From the NCBI RefSeq assembly GCF_963576615.1, contig NC_088711.1, forward strand, positions 23,654,182 to 23,718,181: a stretch of 64,000 bases of DNA. Direction: 5' to 3'. Every line of letters starts with the position of its first letter. Position 1 is the first letter of the stretch. The position numbers and the translations under genes were made by a program. The notes beneath the pieces are model-generated. The model was not told where the DNA came from, ran no database searches, and was given only the letters and a program-made list of their open reading frames with translations. This document shows, one piece after another, positions 10,234-22,200 of the stretch. The DNA comes from Watersipora subatra (lineage: Eukaryota; Bryozoa; Gymnolaemata; Cheilostomatida; Watersiporidae).

Positions 10234-13200
10234 ATGCTGTGCAGTGAATGTAATCTATATCTGCGCGTCTTGATTTCCTTACTGTACTGTCTTCTCATTA
10301 GCACTGAATCGAAAGATGAGAAACGACATCAACAACAAGCTAAGAAGGTGTCTTCAAACCAGCATCTTTCCACTGGCGACAGCATCAACGATGCTCTTCT
10401 ACAAGTAGGCGACATACGAAAGTATCAGATATGCATGCTGCTTGGAACAGTTGCCTGCTGCATGCTTGCCTCAATGCAGACGCTTGCCTTAGTTTTTACT
10501 CAGGCAGCTATAGACTACAGGTCAGCGATAAACTACACAAGGCTACTGTATGACACAAGGCTTCTTTTGGTTGTTGCTGTTCAATCTGCATTTACAGACT
10601 TTACAGACTGTTAAACTAGTTTTGGGTAGACTTCCGGCTCAGCCTTAGTAGGTAGTAGGTGTGAATCATTTTTTGCAAACAGCCTCAAGAAATATGAATT
10701 AATTTGGTTTAGTTCTGGTTTTAATCTTGTCAATTAGTTTAGTATTTTGCTGATATTATCAACTTACATCTACGGTTCTGACGACAGTGAAATCACTGTT
10801 GTTTACTTCAAAAAGCTGAATGACTTCTCATTACACACTCTTTCATTATTATTTAAACTTTAATTTCAGATATTACTCCTTTCTCATGGTCATGATAGGT
10901 AAAGCAACTCCAATCAAGCAACGTGTAGCAGGTGAAAAATTGCTTTCAGTTGCGAGGCCAAAACACATTCATTTGTTGCAACATATGATATTTTGGTGGT
11001 TTACAGGATTTGTGTATTGTGTAGGACTCCGTATTTCAAACTAGTAGCTGATACTTCAACAACCATTTGATCTCATTGGCAGCTCTTCAACAAACCAGCC
11101 AATAAGATCAAATGTTTCAGTTTTGGCAGTCATCCATTTTCACTCCTTACATGCTTATCCACAGGTGTGCTGATGCTGGGTTTGAGAATTTCAGTGGCAA
11201 GTATCTGGTGGAAAACATGACAGATCAATGCGTGCTTGGAAATACAACTACTGAGTGTTTGAATTTCAAGTACAGTAGCTCAGTCTATGAGAGTACCATA
11301 GTCAGTGAGGTGCGTTCCATTACACTAGCCTCAGTACCATAGTCAGTGAGGTGCGTTTCATTACAATAGCCTCAGTACCATAGTCAGTGAGGTGCGTTCC
11401 ATTACACTAGCCTCAGTACCATAGTCGGTGAAGTGCGTTCCATTACATTAGCCTCATCATCATAATCAGTGAGGTATATTCTATCACACTAGCGTCAGTA
11501 CCATAGTCAGTGAGGTGCATTCCATTACACTAGCCTCAGTACCATAGCCAGTGAGGTGCGTTCCATTACACTAGCCTCAGTACCATAGTCAGTGGGGTGC
11601 GTTCCATTACACTAGCTTCAGTACCATAGTCAGTGAGGTGCGTTCCATTACACTAGCTTCAGTACCATAGTCTGTGAGGTGCGTTCCATTACACTAGCCT
11701 CAGTACCATAGTCAGTGAAGTGCGTTCCATTACACTAGCCTCAGTATCATAATCAGTGAGGTATATTCTATCACACTAGCCTCATGACCACAGTAAGCAA
11801 AGCGCATTCTATTAGACTATTGCGAATGACTAGCACCAGAGTCAGTGAGGTGTGGTTTCATAACACTAGCCTCAGTATCATAGTCACAGAGTTGTACTGC
11901 AATACATTAGCCTTAGCACAGCTATTTGTAGGTCCAATGTGTGAGAATGTTGTCAATCACTTTGCTACCCACAGATAAAAGCTCTGCATAGAAACTATGT
12001 CAAGTTTTTATGACACACGATTCTCCTTGCACAGTCTGTGTACACACTGTGCAAGGAGAATCGTGTGTCTACAGCACACAGTGCGTGTACACACAGCCTC
12101 TCACCTACAGCACACAGTGCGTGTACACACAGCCGCTCACCTACAGCACACAGTGCGTGTACACACAGCCTCTCACCTACAGCACGCAGTGCGTGTACAC
12201 ACAGCCTCTTACTTACAGCACACAGTGCGTGTACACACTGCCTCTCACTTACAGCACACAGTGCGTGTACACACAGCCTCTCACTTACAGCACACAGTGC
12301 GTGTACACACAGCCTCTCACCTACAGCACACAGTGCGTGTACACACAGCCGCTCACCTACAGCACACAGTGTGTGTACACACAGCCTCTCATTTACAGCA
12401 CACAGTGCGTGTACACACAGCCTCTTACTTACAGCACACAGTGCGTGTACACACAGCCTTTCACCTACAGCATACAGTGCGTGTACACACAGCCTCTCAC
12501 CTACAGCACACAGTGCGTGTACACACAGCCTCTCACTCACAGCAAACCTTTTCAATAGACAGAAGTACCTCTAAACCTTGGTAACTAGGCGTCTGCTCCT
12601 TTCAGTTTGATCTGGTATGTTCCAATGTCATATGGAGTACAGTGGCTAACACGATGTTCATGCTCACACGAATACCAGGGGGTTTCATTGTCGGACAAAT
12701 TCTAGACAGGTGAGACTTTAAGTATGCATGTTTGACATTTGTAGAATGTTGCCTATATTATATTACCTCCTATTTCTTATACTTATACAGTTTTATGTTA
12801 TATTATATTATGCTGTAAATGTTATATTATAATATATTATTTTTCTTAATGGCCATGGAGTTTACAACCACTACATTGTTATATTTTATATGGATATTTA
12901 TTATCTAAAAACCAGAATTATTGAATACTATTTGCTTGAAATGTCTTTTTCAACCAGAAGTAACTATTGGCTTAAAGGTTCAGGGGCGGATCTACTGTGG
13001 TGCATATGGTGCAAATGCACCACCATAAATATGACAAAAAATTAAAAAAAAAGATTAAAAATCCATCAAGAATTGAGTAAATTACAATTCATTTCACTGA
13101 GAACTTGCTTTGGAAGGAAATCAACGAAAACGGCCTAGTAGAGCTCGTTATAACAAACTAGTTTTAATAACATTGACCTGAATTTGTTTAGCTTCTAAAC

Positions 13201-16200
13201 AAATGAGAGTGGTCCCAATAAACATCCCCAATTGAGCCACAACTTTTTCAAAAGAATTACTACAAGCAATTTTAAAAGCAAAATGTTTCAAAAGAAAGGT
13301 CAAGAACGAACTTTGGATCATTTCTTTCGACGACAAAACAACAATTCAAAAAAGTATGCCCCAATATGTCTGTTTGATAATAGCATCATTATGTAGCTAA
13401 TACTACGAAACATTTTTTATGGTAGTTTGCAGAAATGATGGCTAATTTCTGCACAGCCAAAACAAATGGCCGTTAAGGTTTTGTGATTGATTTTGTCTTG
13501 ATTTTATTTTATTGCATAAATGTTTGTTAACTTTCTGTTTACATGTAATCGTGATATACATAGTATAAGAAACATTATAAAACACCAATTTAATTAATCA
13601 TATCTAATGTCAATTTTTACCTCTAAACTTGTTGTTTGCTGCAAATAAATGATTACACTTTTTTGGGCTCAAACACACCTCTCCTTCATTCTAAGATGCC
13701 TAAATTTCTAAAGGTTCCCCTAGCGCGGGGCCAAGTAAGGGGGTCGCCCTGCGCACCCCCTCCCACTCTAGATATATCACACAAATTTTGCACCACACAC
13801 TTTTTTTCCTAGATCCGCCCCTGAGGTTGACTTGCAACAAAATTCACATTACAGTTATTTGGTATCAAAAGAATCACCATGTCTAACTCTGTCGTGTTGT
13901 AAGTGCCAAATACATGTATGTGGAAATGTGATTACAAGCTCTTAAAAGCTCAAAAACGAAAAGCCGCCGTAGATTGGAATCTCTTTATTTTGATGACGTA
14001 ACCACGAAATTTGGTTATCGTCTTGTCACATATGTTCTCACGTGAATTGAAAGGCCAATACGAAGCTCAATATAAAACTTATCGTAGTACTAGTTTCGGG
14101 TTTTACCAAAGACCCCGTATCAAATATAGATGCTCGCTGCTTTACAGTTTTGTTTCGGCCTGATGTAATCGGCAAGTCGCAATCTGATCATGTGACCCAA
14201 TACTTCGCAAATAATTTCTGCAGCACTTTTCGATTATCACAAGTGACCAACAGGCTCGTCATGATTATCAGACAATGATTTGTACTCCTTCAAGCTAAGG
14301 CTAAAAAATTAAACGATTTTGTACGGTAAGTTATGTTGTTTAGATACTTTGAACATTCAGTTTATTGACAGCAACTTTATTAGCTGTGTTCATCTTGACA
14401 GTTGTGAACAAAGAGAAGGTATTATGAAAAGGCTATTGTAAAAAAAAGCAGGAAGCTTTCAGAAAGCACAACAAGATAGCTTTTAAAACCATGAAGCTGC
14501 TATTATTACAATACTCCCACTCAGTTACATGGTTTCACCAACAGCCAGTTTGTGACACACACAAAAAAATACAATGATCGTAATCAACGAAAAAGCAAAA
14601 ATATAACAGTATTGTGTTCAGTGGTCAGACAATTAATTAACTCAAGCCCAACATGTCTCTAAATTTGACAAATCGATCACGTGGCAGCGGCTTCGAGAAT
14701 ATGTCAGCGATATTATCATTTGTCGAACAAAACTCGGTACAGACATCACCAGCTTCAATCGCCTCACGAATTTAGTGGTATTTTACATCTATGTGTTTTG
14801 TACGCTTGCTAGCTTTCTGGCTGTTTGCGATCGCTGCAGCTGATTGATTATCTACAAAGATGCTTGTAGAATTAAGTTGCGTGGTTCCAATATCTGAGAA
14901 TAGCTGACGTAACCACATGCACTCAACAACACCATCAAACAACGCAATATATTCTGATTCCGTAGTAGAGAGAGCAACGACTGACTGACGCTTGCTGGAC
15001 CAGCTGATTGGACAACCAGCATTAATGAAGACTGCACCCGATTTCGAGTGCCAGTCAGTGTCGCTCGCATAATCTGCATCTGTGTATCCAACCATTGGTT
15101 TACCTTGCTTTCTAAAATTCAGGCATAAATCCTTGGTGCCCTTGAGGTAGCGTATTACTTGTTTGGCTGCGGTCAAGTGAGTCTGGGTGGGGCAAGCATT
15201 GAACTTGGCTAAAGCTCCCACTGCTTCAGCAATATCTGGACGAGTAGATACGGCAGCATATAGTAGACTTCCTACCATCAATTAATAGAGATTGGGATCT
15301 GCTAATTTGCTTCCATCCTTGTGACTCAGCTTTACATCATATGCTGCCGGAGTTGCGACAGGCTTACAGTTTTCCATGTTGAACTTTTGAATTATTTGTT
15401 TAATGTAAGGCTTCTGACTTAGACGCATAGAATTTTCTCCTCTCTCAATAAGTAATCCCAGACAATGATGAAGCGGTCCGAGATCCGTCATTTTGAAACG
15501 AGACGAGAGAGCCGATTTTAATTCGGTCATCTGAGCACCAGTGTCTGACATTATACACAAGTCATCTACGTAGACACCAATCATCACTTTCTGGTCATTT
15601 TTCCAGCGAATATACACACAGTTGTCAGCGGAGGACTGCATGAAACCTAATGATTTAAGAAATTCATCTAATACCATGTTCCAACATTTAGGCGACTGTT
15701 TAAGTCCATACAGCGAGCGATTAAGTTTGCAGACTAAATTTTCTTTACCCGGCACAACAAAACCCTCTGGCTGTTCCATATACACCTGTACATCTTCTGA
15801 CAGTTTTCCATTCAAAAAAGGCGTTTGTACATCCATTTGGTGTATCATCATACCTCTCTCAACAGCATCGGATAAGAGTGCTCGCAGAGATGTTCTGTGA
15901 ATCACGGGGGCGTATGTTTCATCGTAATCCACCCCAGCCTTTTGTGCATATCCCTTTGCAACAAGTCGAGCTTTGAATCTACTTATAGACCCATCAGACG
16001 AGTGTTTAGCCTTGAAAACCCACTTAGAGCCAATCGCTTTGCGCTCGGGCGGAAGATCAACTAGTTCCCATGTACCATTGTTGATCAGTGATTGATACTC
16101 ATCATTGCTGGCTTTGATCCAGGCATCACGATTTGTGCTAGCCTGTGCTTGCGACAAACTAAGAGGCTCCACAATGTTGATTGCTGAGTGAGCAGAGTGA

Positions 16201-19200
16201 CCAAGGTTTGTGAAATCATCAATACCAAACCGAACAATGGGTTGAGTGGAATGTGGTGATCGCCTATGTGTAACCATCGGTGTTGGAGGAGCCTTTTCAT
16301 TTTTTGATAGGTCAATATTCACCGCTTCAGAGTTGTCTACATTTGGCTTTGACGACTGATTTAGTAAGCCGAGCTTGGTTTCATCAAAGGTGACATCACG
16401 TCTTACCTCTATTTTTGTAGTGATCGGATCGTAGAGTCTGTAGGCTTTAGACCTAAGGTTATACCCCACAAACACCATTGATTCTGCTTTCTCATCAAGT
16501 TTACGTCTCAGCTGATAGGGTATGTGAGCATAGGCTAAACATCCAAAAATTTTCACTTGTCCAAGATCAGGTTTTCTGTTGTTCCATTTTTCATAAGGAG
16601 TTGTATTCCATTCAAGTGCTCGTGTGGGGAGGCGATTACGAATGTATACCGTGGTCGATATTGCCTCTGCCCAGAATGACTTTGGAAGGTGAGATTCAGA
16701 AATTAACGAGCGAGCGGCCTCACAAACCGTACGATTAAATCTCTCAGCACAGCCGTTTTGTTGTGGAGAATAGCGAGTGGTGACTTGGTGATGTATACTT
16801 TGGGCTGAAAGGTAACTCTCAAACTCATTAGATGTATATTCTCCACCACCATCGCTTCTAAGTGTACCTATAGTCTGACCAGTTTGATTTGTCACTAATG
16901 ATTCGTAAGTTCTAAACGCCTGGAACACGCTAGATTTGTCACGTAAAAATTATATCTGCACATGCCTACTAAAATCATCAATAAATGAAACAAAATACTT
17001 GCTACCACCTAAAGATTCATTCTGCATAGGGCCACACACATCCGTATGTACCAATTCGAGAACCCTACTTGATTTAATGCCACGGTCAGTTTGAAATGGA
17101 CGTCGAGACATTTTACCTTTCACGCAAGCTTCACAGACACCTATTTCGCCGATAACATTACAACCATTTTCACACCAATGATTCATGTTTTTGAGGCTAC
17201 TTACGTTTACATGAGCGAGACGTCGATGCCACACTAGGGAGGAGGACGCGACAGCATTAGCAGTATGAATAGCAAACTCGACATCAAGATAATATAGCCT
17301 GTTTACTACAGATCTTGATGCTATCAACATCTTTCTTTGATTCTTAATCCAGCATCTCGAATGTCCAAACTTTACTATATGTCCTTTTTGTGTAGCCGCT
17401 TTTACAGAAAATAGCTTTCCGTGTAGGTCAGGTATGTGTAGTACATTGTAAGGTGTAGCACGTCTAGTTTTATTTTCATGAATTTTTGTTTGCAGCTGAA
17501 CAATACCTTTTCCGACTACTTGAACTTGAGACCCATCGGCAACAACAACGTACTCAGGTGAATCTAGCTTAAAATAATCACAAAATACAGCTTTATTTTT
17601 TGCCATGTGACTGGTAGCACCGCTGTCGATCAGCCATTTTTTAGAGTCAACATCTGTCTCCAATACAGTAAATGCCGATTCATCATCTTTGCTATTATCA
17701 TCGTATGTAGATATTTTGGCCTGGTGTGGATTTGAGTTACTGTTGTAATATCCATGACCTCGTTCTCGGCCGCGAGGCGATTCACGGCTCTGATTATAGT
17801 TGTTTTTAGGACAACCGTTTTGATAATGTTGTAAAGACCCACAGATATAGCAGCCTTTGGATTGTTGCTGACTATGTTTAAAGCGGTTACTTGCTGACAG
17901 TAGAGCAGTGTCAGAGTTCGCTTTAGACCTGACACCACCAGAATTGCTGGCTGGAGTCAGTGCTCTTTGTTCCCTTTTTTGTTCTTCATTAAGCAGTGTT
18001 TGTGTGGCGAACTGTAAAGTTATATCGTCACCGCGAGCCTCGAGTGCAGTCACTACCGTTGAATAGCTTTCCGGGAGGCTTCCAAGTAGAGTCACCACCT
18101 GGTCTTCCTTGCTAATATTAGCCTTAATAGCTGCAAGTTTATCAGTGATAGCTTTCATGTGACGTAGGTGGTCTTCAATTGATGAACCTTTGCTCATAAC
18201 AGTCCTAAAGTACCGTTTCTTGAGAAATAATTTATTCGCCAGTGTATCACATTCAAAGTGAGCTCTGAGCTTGTTCCACGCAACTCCTGGGTCCTCACAT
18301 TCACTGATGAGATAAATAAGACTATCACTCACAGAAAGCACCATGTGGGAAAAAGCTTTGTTTGGCTTCTTTTTGTACTCGGCTTTAGCGGCAGTGTTAG
18401 TATCATCCTCCAGAGTAATGGTTCCATCCACATATCCAAATAAGTCCTTAGCTATGGGTCGGTGTTTGAGTTTGAACTTCCATGTGGCATAGTTATCAGT
18501 TTTCAGCTTATCTATAGTCCAGCCTTTTTCATCCATAGTTCTTTGATAATATTTAATGGGTTGACTGGGCCCATAACCTGTTGTTTAGATACTTTGAACA
18601 TTCAGTTTATTGACAGAAACTTTATTAGCTGTGTTCATCTTGACAGTTGTGAACAAAGAGAAGGTATTATGAAAAGGCTATTGTAACAAAAAGCAGAAAG
18701 CTTTCAGAAAGCACAACGAGATAGCTTTTAAAACCATGAAGCTGCTATTATTACAATAAGTTATAAGATATCACTGCTAAAAGTGACAGCATTACAAGGA
18801 CGGTAAAAAATATGCGTAAGAACAATAGACATAGTTTTATTGAATGCGTGAAGTATATTTGTGAAAATATTTCGACGAATAAGGTTGCAAGAAAGTGTAA
18901 ACAGAAACCATCTCTCACAACTACATCACATTTGAGCCGTTTTGGAAAGGGAATCCAAACTACGGCGGTCTCGTGTGGCTGCGATTTTCTGTTCGTTTTT
19001 TAGCTTTTAAGAGCTTGTAATCACCTTTCCACATATTTTGCACCTACAACACAACAGAGTAAGACATGGTAAATATTTTCATATCAAATAATGGTCATAT
19101 GAATTTTGTTGCCAGTCAACCTTTAAGAATGGTGAATTAGTAAGCATCACTGTTGAGGACATCAGGAATTATTACCAATTTGTTGGCATGCGCACGGCTG

Positions 19201-22200
19201 GGATGAAACCTTTCACAGAAATTTTTTTTCTGTTTAGAATAAACTCAGGTTATGTTATTCCTGTCATCTAGTTTTGAACAACATCAGATTATATTGTTAC
19301 TTAAATAGAACTCATCTGCTAATAGGGCCTGTGCAGATTGGCTCTCTACTTCACCAATAGCTAAATAATGGTAGTGATATTTCAGGCTGGTTATTTTTCA
19401 GAATAAATGTTTTTAATGAGTTTTGTGAATGCCTCTAGTTTTTATTTCGTATGAACAACTCACCTACTTTACTGTTTCCTGTTTGAGAAAGTCTGGGTCC
19501 TTGAACATATTATGTTTCAATAATAAAAATTTGGCAATCTTGGCATGTTTTGTTGAAAGAGAAAGTCTTTGTTAAATGTAATGCTGCACACATCCATTGA
19601 TTAATATCGGTTATGTGGGCTTTACCTGCATTTCCTTGACTGTTAAAATTCATTTAAAAAGAATTAATTTTTTATATATTTCTTTGATTTTCTGACTTTG
19701 AAATTCGATTGATGTACGTTTGCTGAGCTTTGACTGTTTTCTCACACTACTCTGTGCCACTCAAAGCATCCTTACACTACTTTGTTACACTCAAAGCATC
19801 CTGACACTACTTTGTGACACTCAAAGCATCCTGACACTACTTTGTGACACTCAAAGCATCCTGACGCTACTTTGTGTCACTCAAAGCATCCTGACACTAC
19901 TTTGTGTCACTCAAAGCATCCTGACACTACTTTGTTACACTCAAAGCATCCAGACACTATTGTGTGACACTCAAAGCATCCTGACACTCCTTTGTGACAC
20001 TCAAAGCATTTTGACACTACTTTGTGACACTCAAAGCATCCTGACGCTACTTTGTGTCACTCAAAGCATCCTGACACTACTTTGTGTCACTCAAAGCATC
20101 CTGACACTACTTTGTTACACTCAAAGCATCCAGACACTATTGTGTGACACTCAAAGCATCCTGACACTCCTTTGTGACACTCAAAGCAATTTGACACTAC
20201 TTTGTGACACTCAAAGCATCTTGAATTGACACGCTCTAAATAGCCTCAATTTACAATTGCTATAGAATATATCACATGATTATTACTCACCATATTCACA
20301 TGTGGTTCAAGACTTAAATTTTTAATGCGCAAATAGGCACTTTACCACAGAAAAGAATCTAGATTTTTCTTCTCTCACATTTTGCTGTCTGAGTTCTGCT
20401 AGACTGACCATTTTTGTGAAGTACAAATTTGGCCTGTTTTCATAATACTGAAGATGCTCTGCATACACATTCGTTGTATGCCTCCCTAGTCTTATCATAT
20501 AGGACTATATCAGCAGGCTCCTTAGAGCACAGGCTATCTGTGTTGTTGAGCAAAACTGTCGACTGGGGTGTCACCATAGATATATAAACCTAGATTGGCC
20601 ACTAATAGCTATTTCCATTGGTTGCCTTGTCAGACATAAATAGCATGATGTTACGCCATTGAATTGTACCTAATGCTTGACTGCACTGTTGTTAAAGCAC
20701 ATAAATTACCTAATTTTTTAATGTATATTTCAATACATCAGAGTCTTGGCTTTCGAATGAGCTATTGGTTGCCATGGTGAGACAGACATTGGTTGATGTT
20801 TATAGGATTTCCCCAGAGCTCTACCGCGAAAAAGTTTACTGGCATAGTCTCGAAAATTGTGACGTCACAATTCTCATATTCGTTGTTGTGTGCTCTTACC
20901 GCTTTTTTATCAACTACGATAATGACACTAGTGGCAGGCGAAGGTAGGACAACTCCAGAGAACGAATGAAGATGACAGAAATCAGTGTCATTAGTTCTCC
21001 ATGTACATATTATTTCTATGATAAGTACCTCAGACTCCAAGAACCATACTATATTTTCCTGATGATATTATGCACTAGCTCTTCATTTTCAATGTGATGT
21101 TGCGGTTGCCGACTGAGACTAATTAATTTCAAGCATTGCATGACCTCGCGAAAGTGCGATTGACATTTAGTCCTAGGGCCACGCAACCATAATTTAATCG
21201 ATATGATTTCATTACCTTTATCAACGACAGTACATTTATTGAAGCATAATTAATTAACCCAGAACATGTGTTTGTATTGGTCGGGCGTTAGCGCGATCGA
21301 TCACGGGCATTGTTGATTATCTAGAATCATAGTTTACTATTAGCGCTCTCCGGGTTTAACAGCACCAATTGTCACAGAAAAACGCAGCCTCAATGGCAGC
21401 GAAAGGGATCGACGACCTAAGGCTAAATGAGAATTAAGACGTCACATTTTGAGTACCTGAACCAAGTGTTTTTTTTTGCAGGACGTACTTTTGACACCCT
21501 GTTTTTCATAGTTCTATTATTCTTTGTATATTGAATTTAGGCTCATTCGAAAGCCAAGACTCTGATGTATTGAAATATATAATAAAAAAAATTATGTAAT
21601 TTATGTGCTTTAACAATGGAGCTAGTAAGGAGAAGGTGACAAAATCACATTCATTTTCACATAAAAACCTTCTTGGACACATAATCCAGTAAACTAAAGC
21701 AATTCTGTGATAATATCTGATAACCACCATAGATTAAAACTATAAAAGTTATGAAATGTTGCACACAAATCATGAGCCATTAGGGCTTTATTTGCCACCC
21801 TCTCCTATCCCCCTTCTCTCTTTTCCCCTTCTCCCAAGAAGAAGTGGGAAGGGAGAAGGGGAAAAGAGAGAAGGGGGAAGGGGGCAAATAGCCCACCCAC
21901 CCAAAGAGCCAGACCCTGGCTAGGTAAATAGACTAATATCATATCATGAACTAAACATGACTAAATATGATGAGTATGCAAGTATGTCTTAGGTCAAAAA
22001 TGAGACAAAATGATAATTTTACAGCTGGCTATGTATCTCGGTCACTAAAGCTGAAGTGTATGATTGTATCACTAGCATCGTGGATGTTACCAACTATGAT
22101 GTCAACCGAGCAACGAATTCCCTAATCACAGTTAAGAATCGTGGTGGCTTGACTTTTTCTTCGCCTGTGATGATTGAGGTTTGCAACCACAGTGAGAAAG

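Larger units (their letters stand above)
14329..18763 (-). mobile_element. Copia (Ty1/copia) LTR retrotransposon with 5-bp target duplication
   Basis: A full-length element with 180-bp LTRs at 14334-14513 and 18579-18758, flanked by AGTTA (14329-14333 and 18759-18763). The LTRs differ at only a handful of positions, suggesting a fairly recent insertion. Domain order gag-protease-integrase-RT-RNase H marks the copia superfamily. It lies antisense within intron 3 of SLC22 copy 1, inside a TTAA MITE. Confidence 0.95.
12976..19122. mobile_element. TTAA-flanked MITE (family 1) interrupted by two nested insertions
   Basis: Flanked by TTAA at 12972-12975 and 19123-19126. Termini are AGGTTGACTTGCAACA and its inverse, with terminal inverted repeats of about 125 bp. 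The element's own sequence is 13824-14333 and 18759-19122; the rest is inserted material. Intron 3 of SLC22 copy 2 has the unoccupied site (ggcttaagaatgg near 47680), confirming TTAA target duplication. Two other copies lie at 39115-39993 and 55844-56731. TTAA duplication suggests a piggyBac-like mobiliser; no transposase is encoded. Confidence 0.9.

Noticed and set aside
11995-12584. Long overlapping ORFs (178-195 codons) in four frames
   Set aside because: By-product of a 36-bp repeat without stop codons; all frames are low complexity and the array is absent from the paralogue.
14637-18536. Reassigned TAA codon or programmed readthrough in Copia
   Set aside because: SLC22 and other frames in the window end normally, and the TAA codons fall at positions where relatives have ordinary residues; simple mutation suffices.
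11292-20225. CRISPR-like repeated arrays
   Set aside because: Repeats are head-to-tail without unique spacers; this is eukaryotic DNA.
19720-20229. 169-codon ORF of decapeptide repeats
   Set aside because: A 30-bp minisatellite in an intron; copy 2 has a single unit.
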